59,866 bases of DNA, from positions 1-59,866 of the forward strand of contig JADGFA010000025.1 of the NCBI GenBank assembly GCA_016744065.1, read 5' to 3'. The notes beneath the pieces were generated by a model that was given only the letters and a program-made list of their open reading frames with translations, was not told the origin of the DNA and did no database searches. Of this stretch, positions 1 to 8,770 are shown piece by piece; positions within the stretch are counted from its first letter, which is position 1, and every line of letters begins with the position of its first letter. The stretch comes from Gammaproteobacteria bacterium. Lineage in GTDB: Bacteria > Pseudomonadota > Gammaproteobacteria > SZUA-229. The translations under genes and the position numbers were made by a program.

Positions 1-883
1 AGATAGAAGTGTTTAATTTATATGATTTGTTATTTTTTAATAGATTAAATGCTTTTTGTTTTGCAACTGCATTCATGAGTGCCTGTTCCGGATAAAGGTT
101 GTCAGGCGTATTAATTATTCTGTGTAAATTCTGGTTTAATTTTTTCTCACCGTAAGTTCGACCATTAAGATATTTTGCCTGTAGATAATCGACAATGAGC
201 AAACGATTTTTGTTGAATTTTCTGGCGCGATTAAAATGTTTTTTTGATAGGTAGTCGTTGCCTCCAAGAATTCCTGGTCGACTTCCATAATAAACGGCGA
301 AGAATAAGTCTGGCCCACCAAGATGATATGAACGGTCAAGTTTAGTTACCTGCTTCATGAGTATTGCAGTTTTATGTAGTTGGGCTAATAACAATATATT
401 GGGTTGATTTATTTCAATTATCTTTGCCCAGCTAACAGCCGTCCAGAATAGTGCGTCTGAGGCTTCTTTATTTAGTGAATGTATTATGTTTTTTAGCTGA
501 GGTGATTTACCTTTTAGCTGTTCTCGTGAAATATTATGTGTCGCCAGTGCTGCTGTAGCATGTAAATATGATTGATAGTAAAGTGCCAGGGCATCATGTT
601 TATTATTGTCTTCTATAAACGCAAAGGCGTAACTATAATAAGCCTGAGCTGTATAAATATGTAAGTTTTTATTGTTTTTGTCTATGTTAAGCATTTTTTC
701 TAATAGAGTAATATTTTCAGAGAGTTGTTGTTTAGCTTTGATCAGGTCTTTTTCAGTATTTAATGAGGCGATACTACTTTCAATAAATAGAGATGAGATG
801 TGACTCGTGAAGCTATTGAATGAGCACGCAGAGAGTACAGAAAGATACAGGCACATTATAAAGTAGTGTATGAAAAATTTCAT
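1..883 (-). CDS. TRAP-associated TatT-type lipoprotein (3' end outside window)
   Basis: The frame is open for 294 codons from the ATG at 883 to the left edge, so the C-terminus is missing. The N-terminus is a lipoprotein signal with lipobox L-S-A-C at Cys20. The rest is helical, with TPR-like spacing. Residues about 185-210 carry the Gly-Gly-Pro-Asp, Tyr-Tyr-Gly and Gly-Gly-Asn block that I associate with the TatT/T-component family, periplasmic trimeric partners of TRAP transporter binding proteins. In known systems tatT lies beside a DctP/TatP gene; here such a partner could only lie beyond the left edge. No clear Shine-Dalgarno precedes the ATG. The family call rests on motif memory, not on a search. 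Confidence 0.75.
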   Translation of the reverse strand, partial: MKFFIHYFIMCLYLSVLSACSFNSFTSHISSLFIESSIASLNTEKDLIKAKQQLSENITLLEKMLNIDKNNKNLHIYTAQAYYSYAFAFIEDNNKHDALALYYQSYLHATAALATHNISREQLKGKSPQLKNIIHSLNKEASDALFWTAVSWAKIIEINQPNILLLAQLHKTAILMKQVTKLDRSYHLGGPDLFFAVYYGSRPGILGGNDYLSKKHFNRARKFNKNRLLIVDYLQAKYLNGRTYGEKKLNQNLHRIINTPDNLYPEQALMNAVAKQKAFNLLKNNKSYKLNTSI

Positions 884-1253
884 AGGTTAGCTGCCGGTAT
901 AAAAAAACGGTTTCCATATCCAGCGATTGTCACTACTTATTAAAAATTATTTTGTGATCTGGTTATAAGACTTAATTTTAGATTTTCAAACAACGTGTAT
1001 TTGTTTGAATTATGTGATTGATTTGGGATTTTTGGGTTATTCTAAGTGGTTTTAATTTGTGTTTAGGAGGAGAGTTATGTTTTATGCTGGGTTTTAAGTG
1101 TATGGTTTCGGGGTATTCGGCAGAAGAGTGATTATAATTTTAATGTTGTAAATACCGATATCAGCTTATGTTTTTCTCTAAAGGTGCAGGCAATTACATA
1201 GGTATATAGTTCATATTATAGCAAGGTCAGTGTCTATTTTAGTTTAGTAAGAG
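884..1253. other. Intergenic 370 bp with a plus-strand micro-ORF
   Basis: This AT-rich stretch lies between two minus-strand genes. I see no RNA gene or repeat. The one notable element is a strong plus-strand ribosome site at 1065-1070 followed by a six-codon ORF (listed separately). The promoter of the lipoprotein gene should lie at its left end, but I could not pick a convincing -10/-35 pair. Confidence 0.5.
1065..1097 (+). other. Shine-Dalgarno plus six-codon micro-ORF
   Basis: AGGAGG at 1065-1070 is followed after six bases by ATG at 1077 and the reading M-F-Y-A-G-F-stop (TAA 1095-1097). The same frame continues for 17 more codons, ending in a hydrophobic stretch, before a second TAA at 1149-1151. 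This could be a real micro-ORF, a small membrane peptide broken by one stop, or chance. No gene follows on this strand. Confidence 0.25.
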
Positions 1254-2117
1254 CTAGTTTTTATCATCAAAAGATAATGCGCTTACACCTGTTCCGCGAA
1301 ATCTGACAATAACTATTTTACCTTTTTCATCCTTTAGTGAAAGAATGTTTTTCTCGTTAATTTCATCACCGATGAAATCGGATTTTTCTATAACAGGTTC
1401 TCTGTTCATAAGTGCTTCAGGTGCTTTTATGTTATTTGAGCCCCAGCCATCGGCCTGTTTGGACTTGTTAAAAGCTGCTAAAGCCAGTATGAATTTTTTT
1501 TCCAGTTCAATGATTTCATCCAGAGAATCAATATTAAAACCATTTAGAAAGCATTTTATAAAGTCATCATTAAAATTTTCTTTTAATTTTTTAACCAGAG
1601 CATAAGGCTGATCAGGAGATGCGCTTAAACGCATAGTTGTAACAATGCTTCTTGATCTTGATCCTGGTTTTACTTTTTCTTTTCCCTCTACGTATGCAGC
1701 GGCTTTTTCAAGGTAAATTTCTTCAGGGTTTTCTTGAATTGCACGTGCTAGGCTGGCGCCTTTAACATCATTCCATTCACGTTTTGCAACAACACCAGGG
1801 GAGATCCCTTCATCTTTAGCCATTTCAAACAGACAGTTGGCATGGCAGTGTTGAAAATAGTCTTTAATGGTTGGGCTTAATGATAAATAAGCTTCAATTT
1901 TTTCCATACCACTTTTTCCAGGGTAGCCAGCTCCAAAGGGTGGCTTGGCTTCTATATAGTGGCGCAATGATTTAAAGGGAGCACCATCCGTATCATTTAG
2001 TTTCTTCCATCCTTCTATTTTGCAAAACTGAGCCATTGCTTCTGCAAATTTTTCTATTTGCCCACCCTGTTTAATCATTTCGTGCTGGGTTTTTACCGTA
2101 TTGTCCTGCTGTGTCAT
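1254..2117 (-). CDS. Hypothetical protein, 287 aa
   Basis: A complete 287-residue, mostly helical, soluble-looking protein without signal peptide or membrane segment. I do not recognise the family. Visible features are an early segment around residues 35-75 with W-K-K-L, F-K-S-L and K-P-P-F-G-A-G elements, a basic turn near residues 152-157 (P-G-S-R-S-R), and a short C-terminal strand-rich end (I-V-I-V-R-F-R-G). Cys and His residues near 90-97 (H-C-H-A-N-C) might bind metal, but this is only a possibility. It stands alone: 370 bp separate it from the lipoprotein gene and 288 bp from the next gene upstream. The long open frame and GAAGAA upstream of the ATG support a real gene. Confidence 0.75.
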   Translation of the reverse strand: MTQQDNTVKTQHEMIKQGGQIEKFAEAMAQFCKIEGWKKLNDTDGAPFKSLRHYIEAKPPFGAGYPGKSGMEKIEAYLSLSPTIKDYFQHCHANCLFEMAKDEGISPGVVAKREWNDVKGASLARAIQENPEEIYLEKAAAYVEGKEKVKPGSRSRSIVTTMRLSASPDQPYALVKKLKENFNDDFIKCFLNGFNIDSLDEIIELEKKFILALAAFNKSKQADGWGSNNIKAPEALMNREPVIEKSDFIGDEINEKNILSLKDEKGKIVIVRFRGTGVSALSFDDKN

Positions 2118-2353
2118 ATTATTTTAAGTTCTTCTGATGTATTGGGTTGGGTGTTTTAAATAGGTTTGTATCAGTTTATATAAAGCTAGCGCATATTATT
2201 GCAAATCGTAGAAGAAGTCATTGATTAAGAGTAAGTTTAGTATTGTCGTTATTTGTGTCCAAGGGTTATATCTGTAGCATGGCTATACAGGATGTAATAG
2301 CTGGAGTGGCGTAGTAATTACTTATCGCTTATGCAGCAGGTAAAATTGAGACC

Positions 2354-2373
2354 AGCACTCCCTGAGGAGTGCT
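2354..2373 (-). terminator. Candidate terminator hairpin
   Basis: AGCACTCC and GGAGTGCT form a perfect 8-bp stem with a CTGA loop, about 35 bp past the stop codon of the small exported protein. The following minus-strand sequence is only modestly T-rich, so termination would be inefficient. Confidence 0.45.
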
Positions 2374-2405
2374 ATTTATTGTCAGATACATCGTTGTGTA
2401 GATGA

Positions 2406-2786
2406 TTAATAGTCGGTGAATTTCAGCTTAATGACATATTTACGCTCACTTTCACCATGCACGGAGTCATTAGCTCGGATTTCAACAGTATCTATAGCTG
2501 CCGGTATCTTAATGTTTCTTATTGATCGTGTAAAAGGCTGTTCATTGACATGGGGGTGGGCCAGTACTCTATGTCCTATGAGCTCGCCTTCTGAGGTGAA
2601 TATTTTCCAGCCATTAGCAAAGTGGTTCCAGCCTTCATCAGCATGGCTAATGGTGACGTTAAATTTACATAGCCTTTTATGGTTGCATTCAGCTTCTACC
2701 TTCTCTATTGTCGCCTGACCTGCGAACAGGTTTGATGAAAAAAATAAAGTGATAAACAGTGCTAACGTATTCGTAAAATGATTCAT
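2406..2786 (-). CDS. Small exported protein of unknown function, 126 aa
   Basis: Residues 1-22 form a classical Sec signal (short basic start, hydrophobic core, cleavage after A-x-A-like L-F-A-G). The mature protein of about 100 residues is beta-rich with a conserved-looking H-A-D-E-G-W-N-H-F segment near 48-56 and A-H-P-H-V-N-E-Q-P-F-T-R near 76-87. I recall similar uncharacterised periplasmic proteins in other Proteobacteria with the same H-P-H-V-N-E-Q-P-F-T-R core, but no function. It starts 9 bp after the stop of the GFA-family gene, so the two are probably co-transcribed. The clustered histidines suggest metal binding; that is inference. Confidence 0.8.
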   Translation of the reverse strand: MNHFTNTLALFITLFFSSNLFAGQATIEKVEAECNHKRLCKFNVTISHADEGWNHFANGWKIFTSEGELIGHRVLAHPHVNEQPFTRSIRNIKIPAAIDTVEIRANDSVHGESERKYVIKLKFTDY

Positions 2787-2795
2787 GGCGCGTCC

Positions 2796-3215
2796 TTAAG
2801 TGTTAGGTGGATATTCGGAAAATACGGGTAGATCGTCTTCACATGACCATTCGGCACGTGAATCCCAGAAAATGCGTCCTTGAGGAGGTACAGGCGGTTC
2901 AGGATCGAGTGAGCCAGCGGGTATTAATACAGCATCTAGTTCGGGTACTGCTCGGGGCATTGGGCTGCCACAGTTCTGGCAGAAGCAGTTATAGAATCTT
3001 TCAGCCTCAGGTACTTTATAACGTGATAGTTTATCTTCACCCTGTAGCCAGGTAATGCCAGTATGCGGTGTAATTAATAAATTACTGGCATGTCCGGTAC
3101 CAGTGGCTTTTCTACAGCGCTGGCAATGGCAATGATAAAAACGTTTTATTTCGCCGTTGACTATATATTTAACTGAACCACATAAACAGGTCCCTGTTAC
3201 GCTAATATACGACAT
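2796..3215 (-). CDS. GFA-family (CENP-V/GFA) zinc protein
   Basis: A single GFA domain fills the 139 residues. The metal-binding pattern is visible: C10-x-C12, then C29-x-C31-x2-C34, then C77-x-C79-x2-C82. The family includes glutathione-dependent formaldehyde-activating enzyme, but most short members have no proven substrate, so the formaldehyde link should not be assumed. It lies first in a two-gene unit with the small exported protein and is transcribed away from tmcA across 133 bp. Confidence 0.85.
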   Translation of the reverse strand: MSYISVTGTCLCGSVKYIVNGEIKRFYHCHCQRCRKATGTGHASNLLITPHTGITWLQGEDKLSRYKVPEAERFYNCFCQNCGSPMPRAVPELDAVLIPAGSLDPEPPVPPQGRIFWDSRAEWSCEDDLPVFSEYPPNT

Positions 3216-3348
3216 GTTGCTTATACCTTTTTAATAGTATTGTTATCATGTAATATTCAAAATCCAGAAGAATACATCGCTATATTAAGCAAGAAGATTA
3301 ATAAAAACAAGTATCCGTACAACTAATTTACCTGAAGGTTTAATTCAT

Positions 3349-5466
3349 TTGTTTGACCGCATTACCTCATTTTTGAAAACACATGAAATTGATTTATTGC
3401 AAACACAGCAGCGCATGGCCGTGGTTTTTCACGTAGAAAATAACCAGGATGAATTGCTCTCGTTTATAGATAATTTATGGTTTCACAGAAAATTAATTAT
3501 ATCACCTTATATTGAGGGTGCTCTGCCTGCTGAGCGAGCCGTTGAAAAGCTGGGTGAAGAATATGAGCTAGTTATTTTTGATGCACGTGAAGTCTTTTAT
3601 CCTGATGCACTTGGCGTTGTATCGGGTGTGTTATGTGGCGGTGGGTATTTGCTTATTCTGTTACCTGAAAAAAGTAAATGGAATAAGCGAAAAAGTGTAT
3701 TTTTAGAACATGTTGATAAATTATTGGTTAATCAGCCAGGTGTTCATTATTTTAAAGATAAAGACTCTTGTTTAAATGATTTTTCGTTGGCAAAACCTGT
3801 ATTTGAAAATAAGCTAGCAAGTGATATTTCACCTTATCGAAGCGATGATCAAAAACGAGCAGTTGAATCCATTGTTAATTCTATTCGTAATAAGTCTGAT
3901 TATTGCTGTGTATTAACTTCAGGGCGAGGTAGAGGTAAGTCCTCAGCTTTAGGTTTTATTTCGGCACTGTTACTTGAGCGGGATCGCTTTAATATTTTAA
4001 TTAGTGCACCAAAATTACGCGTGGCTGATACGTTGTTTGAGCATCTGCAGAAACATTGCCCAGGGGGTGTGCCTGGTAGAACTGAATTCACATACAATGA
4101 CTCAACTGTAAAATTCATTGCGCCTGACCTGTTGCTGGAAAAATTACCTGAAGCCGATGTTTTATTTATTGATGAGGCCGCAGTTATTCCTGTGTCTATG
4201 TTAGATAAATTATTAAAACATTATCCGAAAATAATTTTTTCTACTACAACCCATGGTTATGAAGGTACCGGGCGGGGGTTTATTTTAAAGTTTTATAAGC
4301 TTCTTGATGATGTAAAGCCAGGGTGGGATAACATCGAACTGTTTCAGCCGATTCGTTGGTCTAAGGATGATAAGTTAGAAAAATGGATTGAGGAAGTACT
4401 ATTTCTTAATACGGCGCTTTCTGTTAAACCGGCGATTCCTGATAAAGTGTCAGATTGTCAGGTTCAGTTAGTAAACAGGTTTGAATTGCTGGAAAATAAA
4501 AAAAAATTATCTAACATTTTTTCATTATTGATATTTGCTCATTATCGTACCAGTCCATCTGATTTTCAGTACTTACTCGATAGTGAAGATATAAGGATAT
4601 ACAATCTGGAATATAAGAATATTAGTTTGGGTATTGTCGCAATAAATCAGGAAGGTGGATTTGATTCTGCATTATCAACTGCTATATACAGGGGTGAGCG
4701 TCGCCCCCAGGGGAATTTGCTGGCGCAAACGCTTTGTTTTCACGGCGGGAGTGAAGGGGCGGCTGGCTTAAGCTATGCCAGAGTTATGCGTATTGCTATT
4801 CATCCTGCATTGCAGGGTTTGGGGCTGGGCAGTTATTTGTTAAAACAGGTCATTAAAAAAGAACAGATATCAGGAATGGATGTAATCGGTAGTAGTTTTT
4901 CTGCAACAGGTGCCTTGCTTGATTTCTGGGATAAAGCGGGTTTATCTATATTGCGACTAGGTTTTAGCCGGGACCACATAACAGCCGCTCATTCAGCCGT
5001 TATGGCAAAAGCGTTAACACCAGATGGAGAAAAAGTAATTGATAGTTTAAAGTTAAAGTTTAACTATAATATTTCTTTGTGGCTGCAAGGGCCATTATCG
5101 GGTTTGACGAATAAAATAAAAAATCATACTTTATTATGTTCTAATAGTCATAAGTCTTCTCAGCTCGTTCAGGGTGATTTAGATGATGTTGATTCTTTTG
5201 CCTGTTTTAACAGGAACTATGAAGCCTGTATGCCAGCGATAATGCGTTTTATAAATACTGTTATTCTGCCATCTGATAGCGTTGATAAAGTGTTGAATGA
5301 TCAGGAAAGAAAAATTGTATATTTAAGTAAAAAGTATATGAGTGACTGGAAAATGATAATAAGTGATATGAATAAAAATAATAAATCACAGATAGCCAGT
5401 AAAGCACAGGCAATAAAGCTGTTGCGTTTGTCATTAAAAAAGTTACGAAATATTAAGCCTGATTAA
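3349..5466 (+). CDS. tmcA: tRNA(Met) cytidine acetyltransferase TmcA
   Basis: TmcA makes N4-acetylcytidine at the wobble position of elongator tRNA-Met using acetyl-CoA and ATP. The 705 residues show the expected order: an N-terminal DUF1726-type region, an RNA-helicase-like ATPase with Walker A G-R-G-R-G-K-S-S at 192-199 and Walker B I-D-E-A-A near 274-278, the Y-E-G-T-G-R-G-F segment, and a GNAT acetyltransferase domain with R-I-A-I-H-P-A-L-Q-G-L-G-L-G around 475-490. The E. coli enzyme is 671 residues. The start is a TTG at 3349 with GAAGG about 10 bases upstream; the frame is open back to 3289 but has no ATG or GTG there. A hairpin terminator follows. Confidence 0.95.
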   Translation: MFDRITSFLKTHEIDLLQTQQRMAVVFHVENNQDELLSFIDNLWFHRKLIISPYIEGALPAERAVEKLGEEYELVIFDAREVFYPDALGVVSGVLCGGGYLLILLPEKSKWNKRKSVFLEHVDKLLVNQPGVHYFKDKDSCLNDFSLAKPVFENKLASDISPYRSDDQKRAVESIVNSIRNKSDYCCVLTSGRGRGKSSALGFISALLLERDRFNILISAPKLRVADTLFEHLQKHCPGGVPGRTEFTYNDSTVKFIAPDLLLEKLPEADVLFIDEAAVIPVSMLDKLLKHYPKIIFSTTTHGYEGTGRGFILKFYKLLDDVKPGWDNIELFQPIRWSKDDKLEKWIEEVLFLNTALSVKPAIPDKVSDCQVQLVNRFELLENKKKLSNIFSLLIFAHYRTSPSDFQYLLDSEDIRIYNLEYKNISLGIVAINQEGGFDSALSTAIYRGERRPQGNLLAQTLCFHGGSEGAAGLSYARVMRIAIHPALQGLGLGSYLLKQVIKKEQISGMDVIGSSFSATGALLDFWDKAGLSILRLGFSRDHITAAHSAVMAKALTPDGEKVIDSLKLKFNYNISLWLQGPLSGLTNKIKNHTLLCSNSHKSSQLVQGDLDDVDSFACFNRNYEACMPAIMRFINTVILPSDSVDKVLNDQERKIVYLSKKYMSDWKMIISDMNKNNKSQIASKAQAIKLLRLSLKKLRNIKPD

Positions 5467-5490
5467 TTAAATAGATAGATGCAGGGAGAA

Positions 5491-5521
5491 GATGCCTGAT
5501 ATTTATCAGGCGTCAGTTTTA
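5491..5521 (+). terminator. Hairpin terminator after tmcA
   Basis: GCCTGATA and TATCAGGC form a perfect 8-bp stem with a two-base loop (5494-5511), extended by three more pairs including one G-T. A short T-run (TTTT) follows. Position 25 bp past the tmcA stop supports a terminator. Confidence 0.6.
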
Positions 5522-5709
5522 GAAAAATATACAAGTAAAAGTAGATGCGAATAATTGTCATCTATGCATAACTGTTATCCTGAGTGAATGAGAGGAATGG
5601 CGGTTGTAGGGGTGGCATGGTGGGGCCTCCCGTAAAGCAATAATGCATCGCTGGTTTTCAGTGTTTTTTATTTATCATTATGGTTGCTCTAGTTAGTTCT
5701 ATCTGGGCT

Positions 5710-5738
5710 TTGTCAGTGATGATGAGTGTTTATGTTAT
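5710..5738 (+). promoter_or_regulatory. Candidate sigma-70 promoter of the cytochrome c5 gene
   Basis: TTGTCA (5710-5715), a 17-bp spacer and TGTTAT (5733-5738) lie 60 bp upstream of the ATG at 5798. The -35 is close to consensus and the -10 matches four of six positions. Confidence 0.4.
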
Positions 5739-5797
5739 CCTGTATAGAAATATACTTGGTGTAGAAGTCGAAACGGTTTCAAAATAGGAGAAAAATT

Positions 5798-6250
5798 ATG
5801 AAAAAAACAGGTCTAATTGTATTGTTTTCTGTGTTTATGGTGGCAGCCTGCGATTCAGGTAAAGATAATGAATCTGTTGCGGCTTCAAAGCAATCGGATG
5901 AAGCCCCTGTGGCTTTAGTTGAAGAGAACGATGTGGCTATGGAAAAAGAAGTGGCCGTAAAAGTTGTACAAAGTGAAGTAGTAGAAGCTGACGTTAAAGT
6001 AGATATGAGCGGTGAGCAGGTGTATAAAAAATCATGTATTGCGTGTCATGGGTCAGGTGCGGCAGGTGCACCTAAATCAGGCGATGCGGCAGCATGGGAA
6101 AATAGGCTTAGTAAAGGTATGGAGGCTTTATATCTGTCGGCTATAAATGGAGTTGCGGGAACTGCGATGATGGCAAAAGGTACATGTGTTAAATGCAGTG
6201 ATAAAGAGTTACATGCTGCCGTTGATTATATGATTTTGAAGTTGAAATAG
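5798..6250 (+). CDS. Cytochrome c5-family lipoprotein
   Basis: An outer- or inner-membrane-anchored periplasmic electron carrier. The signal ends in lipobox V-A-A-C with Cys18. An acidic, Val/Glu-rich linker (about 20-70) precedes one class I cytochrome c domain with haem motif C80-I-A-C-H84. The likely axial Met is at 124 or 125, and a C130-x2-C133 pair matches the disulfide typical of cytochrome c5. AGGAG lies just upstream of the ATG. It is a single-gene unit. The redox partner is unknown; the bc1 complex encoded at 46-49 kb is one possible electron donor, but nothing in the sequence ties them together. Confidence 0.88.
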   Translation: MKKTGLIVLFSVFMVAACDSGKDNESVAASKQSDEAPVALVEENDVAMEKEVAVKVVQSEVVEADVKVDMSGEQVYKKSCIACHGSGAAGAPKSGDAAAWENRLSKGMEALYLSAINGVAGTAMMAKGTCVKCSDKELHAAVDYMILKLK

Positions 6251-6524
6251 TTTTATCAGGCACCTTAAGTTATATATTGTATTGTATGCCGTGTCTTTAT
6301 ACTCAGGTTGTGTATAAGTATAAAAACACGGTCGCGTTGTAAGTTATTGTGAACCTGGGTTTCAGTTTGCCCAGTGTACGGTTTAAATATTGTTATTATG
6401 AATATTAGTGGTGCATCTCATGTTGTAAAATGTCAATGTTGTATATGTTCATCTGGTTGTGGTTTAAACATCGTATTTTACGTATATCTGCGGTTAATTC
6501 TTTTCAAAAATAAGTATTTCAAAA

Positions 6525-7274
6525 ATGGCATTAGTCTGGAGTAAGCAAGTATCAGGTGTTCAGTATGAGGTTCGTTCTGCTGGCAAGAGCATACGCTTAT
6601 ATACTGATGGTGTATTTCACAGTCAATATAATCCTGAGCAAATATTAACAGGACATGTATGGGATTTATTAATGATTCCTGCTTTCTTCTACCCTGAGAA
6701 TACAATTAAACGAGTATTGGTTCTGGGGGTGGGCGGTGGTGCGGCATTACATATGCTGCGTTATTTTGTTTCACCGGTAAATATTACGGGTATTGAATTA
6801 AATCCTGTTCATTTATCTGTTGCAAGGCGGTTTTTTAACTTAAAGCATAAGTCAATAAAGTTAATACAGGCAAATGCAATTAGCTGGCTTGAAAATTATC
6901 AGGGTGAAAAATTTGATATGATTATTGATGATTTATTTACTGAGGAAGAGGGCGAGCCTGTATCTGTGGTTGATGCAAATGTAAAATGGTTTTCACATAT
7001 GTTGAAGCATTTAAATAAAAATGGTGTCATTGTTAGAAATTTTGTAAGTAAAGAGGAATTACTGGTTTCAGCGGGCATTAGTAATAAAGTAATTAGTCGG
7101 AAGTTTGCGTCGGTGTTTCAGTTAACAAGCTGTTTGAATGAAAATTTTGTGGGTGTTTATGCAAGGTCTCAGATAAGTAGTGGCGTGTTACGTAAAAATT
7201 TAATTAAAACACCTAAGTTGAACCCTGAGCTTAAAACTAGCCGACTCAGGTACCGTATTCGTAAATTAGCTTAA
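6525..7274 (+). CDS. Spermidine synthase-like class I methyltransferase-fold protein
   Basis: The 249 residues have the Rossmann fold of the SpeE family: nucleotide-binding G-V-G-G-G at 68-72, acidic E91 ending strand 2, and an I-I-D-D-L-F segment near 129-134 where spermidine synthases carry catalytic Asp. The N-terminal beta domain of true SpeE is short here, and the polyamine-pocket signature cannot be confirmed. It may be a fused-MFS-type orphan SpeE homologue or another methyltransferase; substrate unknown. It is a single gene ending convergently against the small gene pair at 7342-7904. No good ribosome site precedes the ATG. Confidence 0.75.
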   Translation: MALVWSKQVSGVQYEVRSAGKSIRLYTDGVFHSQYNPEQILTGHVWDLLMIPAFFYPENTIKRVLVLGVGGGAALHMLRYFVSPVNITGIELNPVHLSVARRFFNLKHKSIKLIQANAISWLENYQGEKFDMIIDDLFTEEEGEPVSVVDANVKWFSHMLKHLNKNGVIVRNFVSKEELLVSAGISNKVISRKFASVFQLTSCLNENFVGVYARSQISSGVLRKNLIKTPKLNPELKTSRLRYRIRKLA

Positions 7275-7341
7275 TCTTTTTTTATCAGGTTGATAGTGTC
7301 TTTTATTTATAATGTTATTCAAAAGTGCTTCTGATTATTGC

Positions 7342-7578
7342 TTAATATTTAGAGTGAGGTTTTGGACGAATAATAAAACTGTTGCTGGTGAGGTCTTCAC
7401 TAACCCATCTGATATGCTGTTTAAATAAGCGATATTCCTGTAGGAAACCCGAGTCGGATACTTTGTGTGGCGATCTGATGAGTTTTTTAAAGTCAGCGAT
7501 CTGGTCTAACAGGGCATCCATTTCATCAATGCAGCAGTCTTCCATTTTTTCCTGACTGTGATTCAGGTGGTTTTTCAC
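7342..7578 (-). CDS. Small hypothetical protein, 78 aa
   Basis: An acidic N-terminal half (with adjacent Cys at 15-16 in E-D-C-C) and a basic C-terminal tail; predicted mostly helical, cytosolic. I do not recognise it. Its ATG overlaps the stop of the preceding 109-aa gene in an ATGA arrangement, so translation is probably coupled and the two products may act together. Confidence 0.6.
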   Translation of the reverse strand: MKNHLNHSQEKMEDCCIDEMDALLDQIADFKKLIRSPHKVSDSGFLQEYRLFKQHIRWVSEDLTSNSFIIRPKPHSKY

Positions 7579-7904
7579 GCAGCTATGCTCTTGAGTGTCT
7601 GTAGTTGATTACAGAAATTAAGTAATTTTTTAGTCCACTGGTGCTGCTCATTACTATCTGATGTGTCAGGTGTGATTAGCTCACTAAGCTTATGGAGCTG
7701 AGCCGTTGTTTGTTGCATTTCAGGGCGAATATCTTTCAGGCATATGTTTGAGTTAATTGCCTGAAGTTCGAAGTTAAGGTATTTGCTAAATAAATCGCAG
7801 GCATTACGAAAATCTGTGTCTGCAGGGTTCTTAACTTGATTAACGACATTGCCAAAGCTCAGGATTTCCTGCTGTAAATCATGAAGTTTATTTATTATGT
7901 TCAT
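7575..7904 (-). CDS. Small helical hypothetical protein, 109 aa
   Basis: An all-helical, Gln/Leu-rich protein without signal peptide or membrane segment. Heptad-like spacing of leucines suggests a coiled coil or helical bundle, as in small chaperones or adaptors, but I cannot place it in a family. It is the first gene of a two-gene unit with the 78-aa protein. CGAGGGCG just before the ATG may serve as a ribosome site. Confidence 0.62.
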   Translation of the reverse strand: MNIINKLHDLQQEILSFGNVVNQVKNPADTDFRNACDLFSKYLNFELQAINSNICLKDIRPEMQQTTAQLHKLSELITPDTSDSNEQHQWTKKLLNFCNQLQTLKSIAA

Positions 7905-8153
7905 TTCGCCCTCGTTTTTTATTTAACATTTTTGTTGAGGTAATTTTACTGCGTTATTGGGGTGGAGGGGTGTTAATCATACTGAAACTGGTGTCAGAAA
8001 AATCTTACACACGTTTGGGGGAGTAAATATGGTTTAAGAAATATATGCTTTTTAAATCAGTATATTAGAATGAAAGTGATTTGTACTTATCTACACTAGT
8101 TTGAAGTGTTTGTAATAATTGAAAATATACAGAATAATGTTAGTCTGATTCAG

Positions 8154-8495
8154 TTAGTCATTAAACTGGGTGCGAATGGTGAGACCTTGGGCCATAAGGG
8201 TTTCAGCCATGCGTGCAAGATTGTCTTCATTGGCAAAAACAGTATCACCATGCCCTTCAGCTTGCAGAATGGTTTTGAGTGTTTTCGAGTTTACAACAGT
8301 GAGTTGCCAGGTGTTGTTATCTAACTTGTGGCGTTTTATTTTAAATTTACTATTATCAAAGCCCCACTGAGAGGAATGGTTAAGAATACCGGTTGTGTAT
8401 TTTTGTAAATCAGACAGGCCAGATGAACCAGGCACTTGCGAATAGGCTTCTGGTTGAGTTAAATGGGCGCTTTTGAGATTATTTGCTTTTTTCAT
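8154..8495 (-). CDS. Hypothetical protein, 113 aa
   Basis: A basic, soluble protein with a Ser/Gly-rich N-terminal third and a C-terminal alpha/beta-looking part (W-Q-L-T-V-V-N near 63-69, then a helix with M-A-E-T-L-M-A-Q-G-L). No known motif. It stands alone, with about 250-275 bp of AT-rich spacer on each side. Codon use resembles neighbouring genes, which supports a real gene. Confidence 0.55.
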   Translation of the reverse strand: MKKANNLKSAHLTQPEAYSQVPGSSGLSDLQKYTTGILNHSSQWGFDNSKFKIKRHKLDNNTWQLTVVNSKTLKTILQAEGHGDTVFANEDNLARMAETLMAQGLTIRTQFND

Positions 8496-8770
8496 ATTAT
8501 TTTCTTGTTTAAGAGTTGTTCCTTAACGAGTTGCATTTTAATCGGTATAAAAAAATAAAATACCAGAATTAAATAAATTTGTGAACAAATCTACAAATTA
8601 ATCGCTGAACGGAGTCGGTATTTCATAGTTTTAATAAATTATAATATTTTTTAATTTATTGAAATATAAGGTTATTTTTCTTTAATTATGTATAAAACAG
8701 TTAAAGAATTAAGAAAGTCTAATATTGTTAGGATAGTTAAAAATATTAACAGGGGTTCAAACGGGGAAAA

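Larger units (their letters stand above)
5467..5797. other. Intergenic 331 bp between tmcA and the cytochrome gene
   Basis: It contains a hairpin just after tmcA and a candidate promoter near the right end (both listed). I see no ORF or RNA gene in the middle. Confidence 0.5.

Noticed and set aside
136..339. A 67-codon minus-strand ORF
   Set aside because: It lies inside the lipoprotein gene in another frame and lacks any motif.
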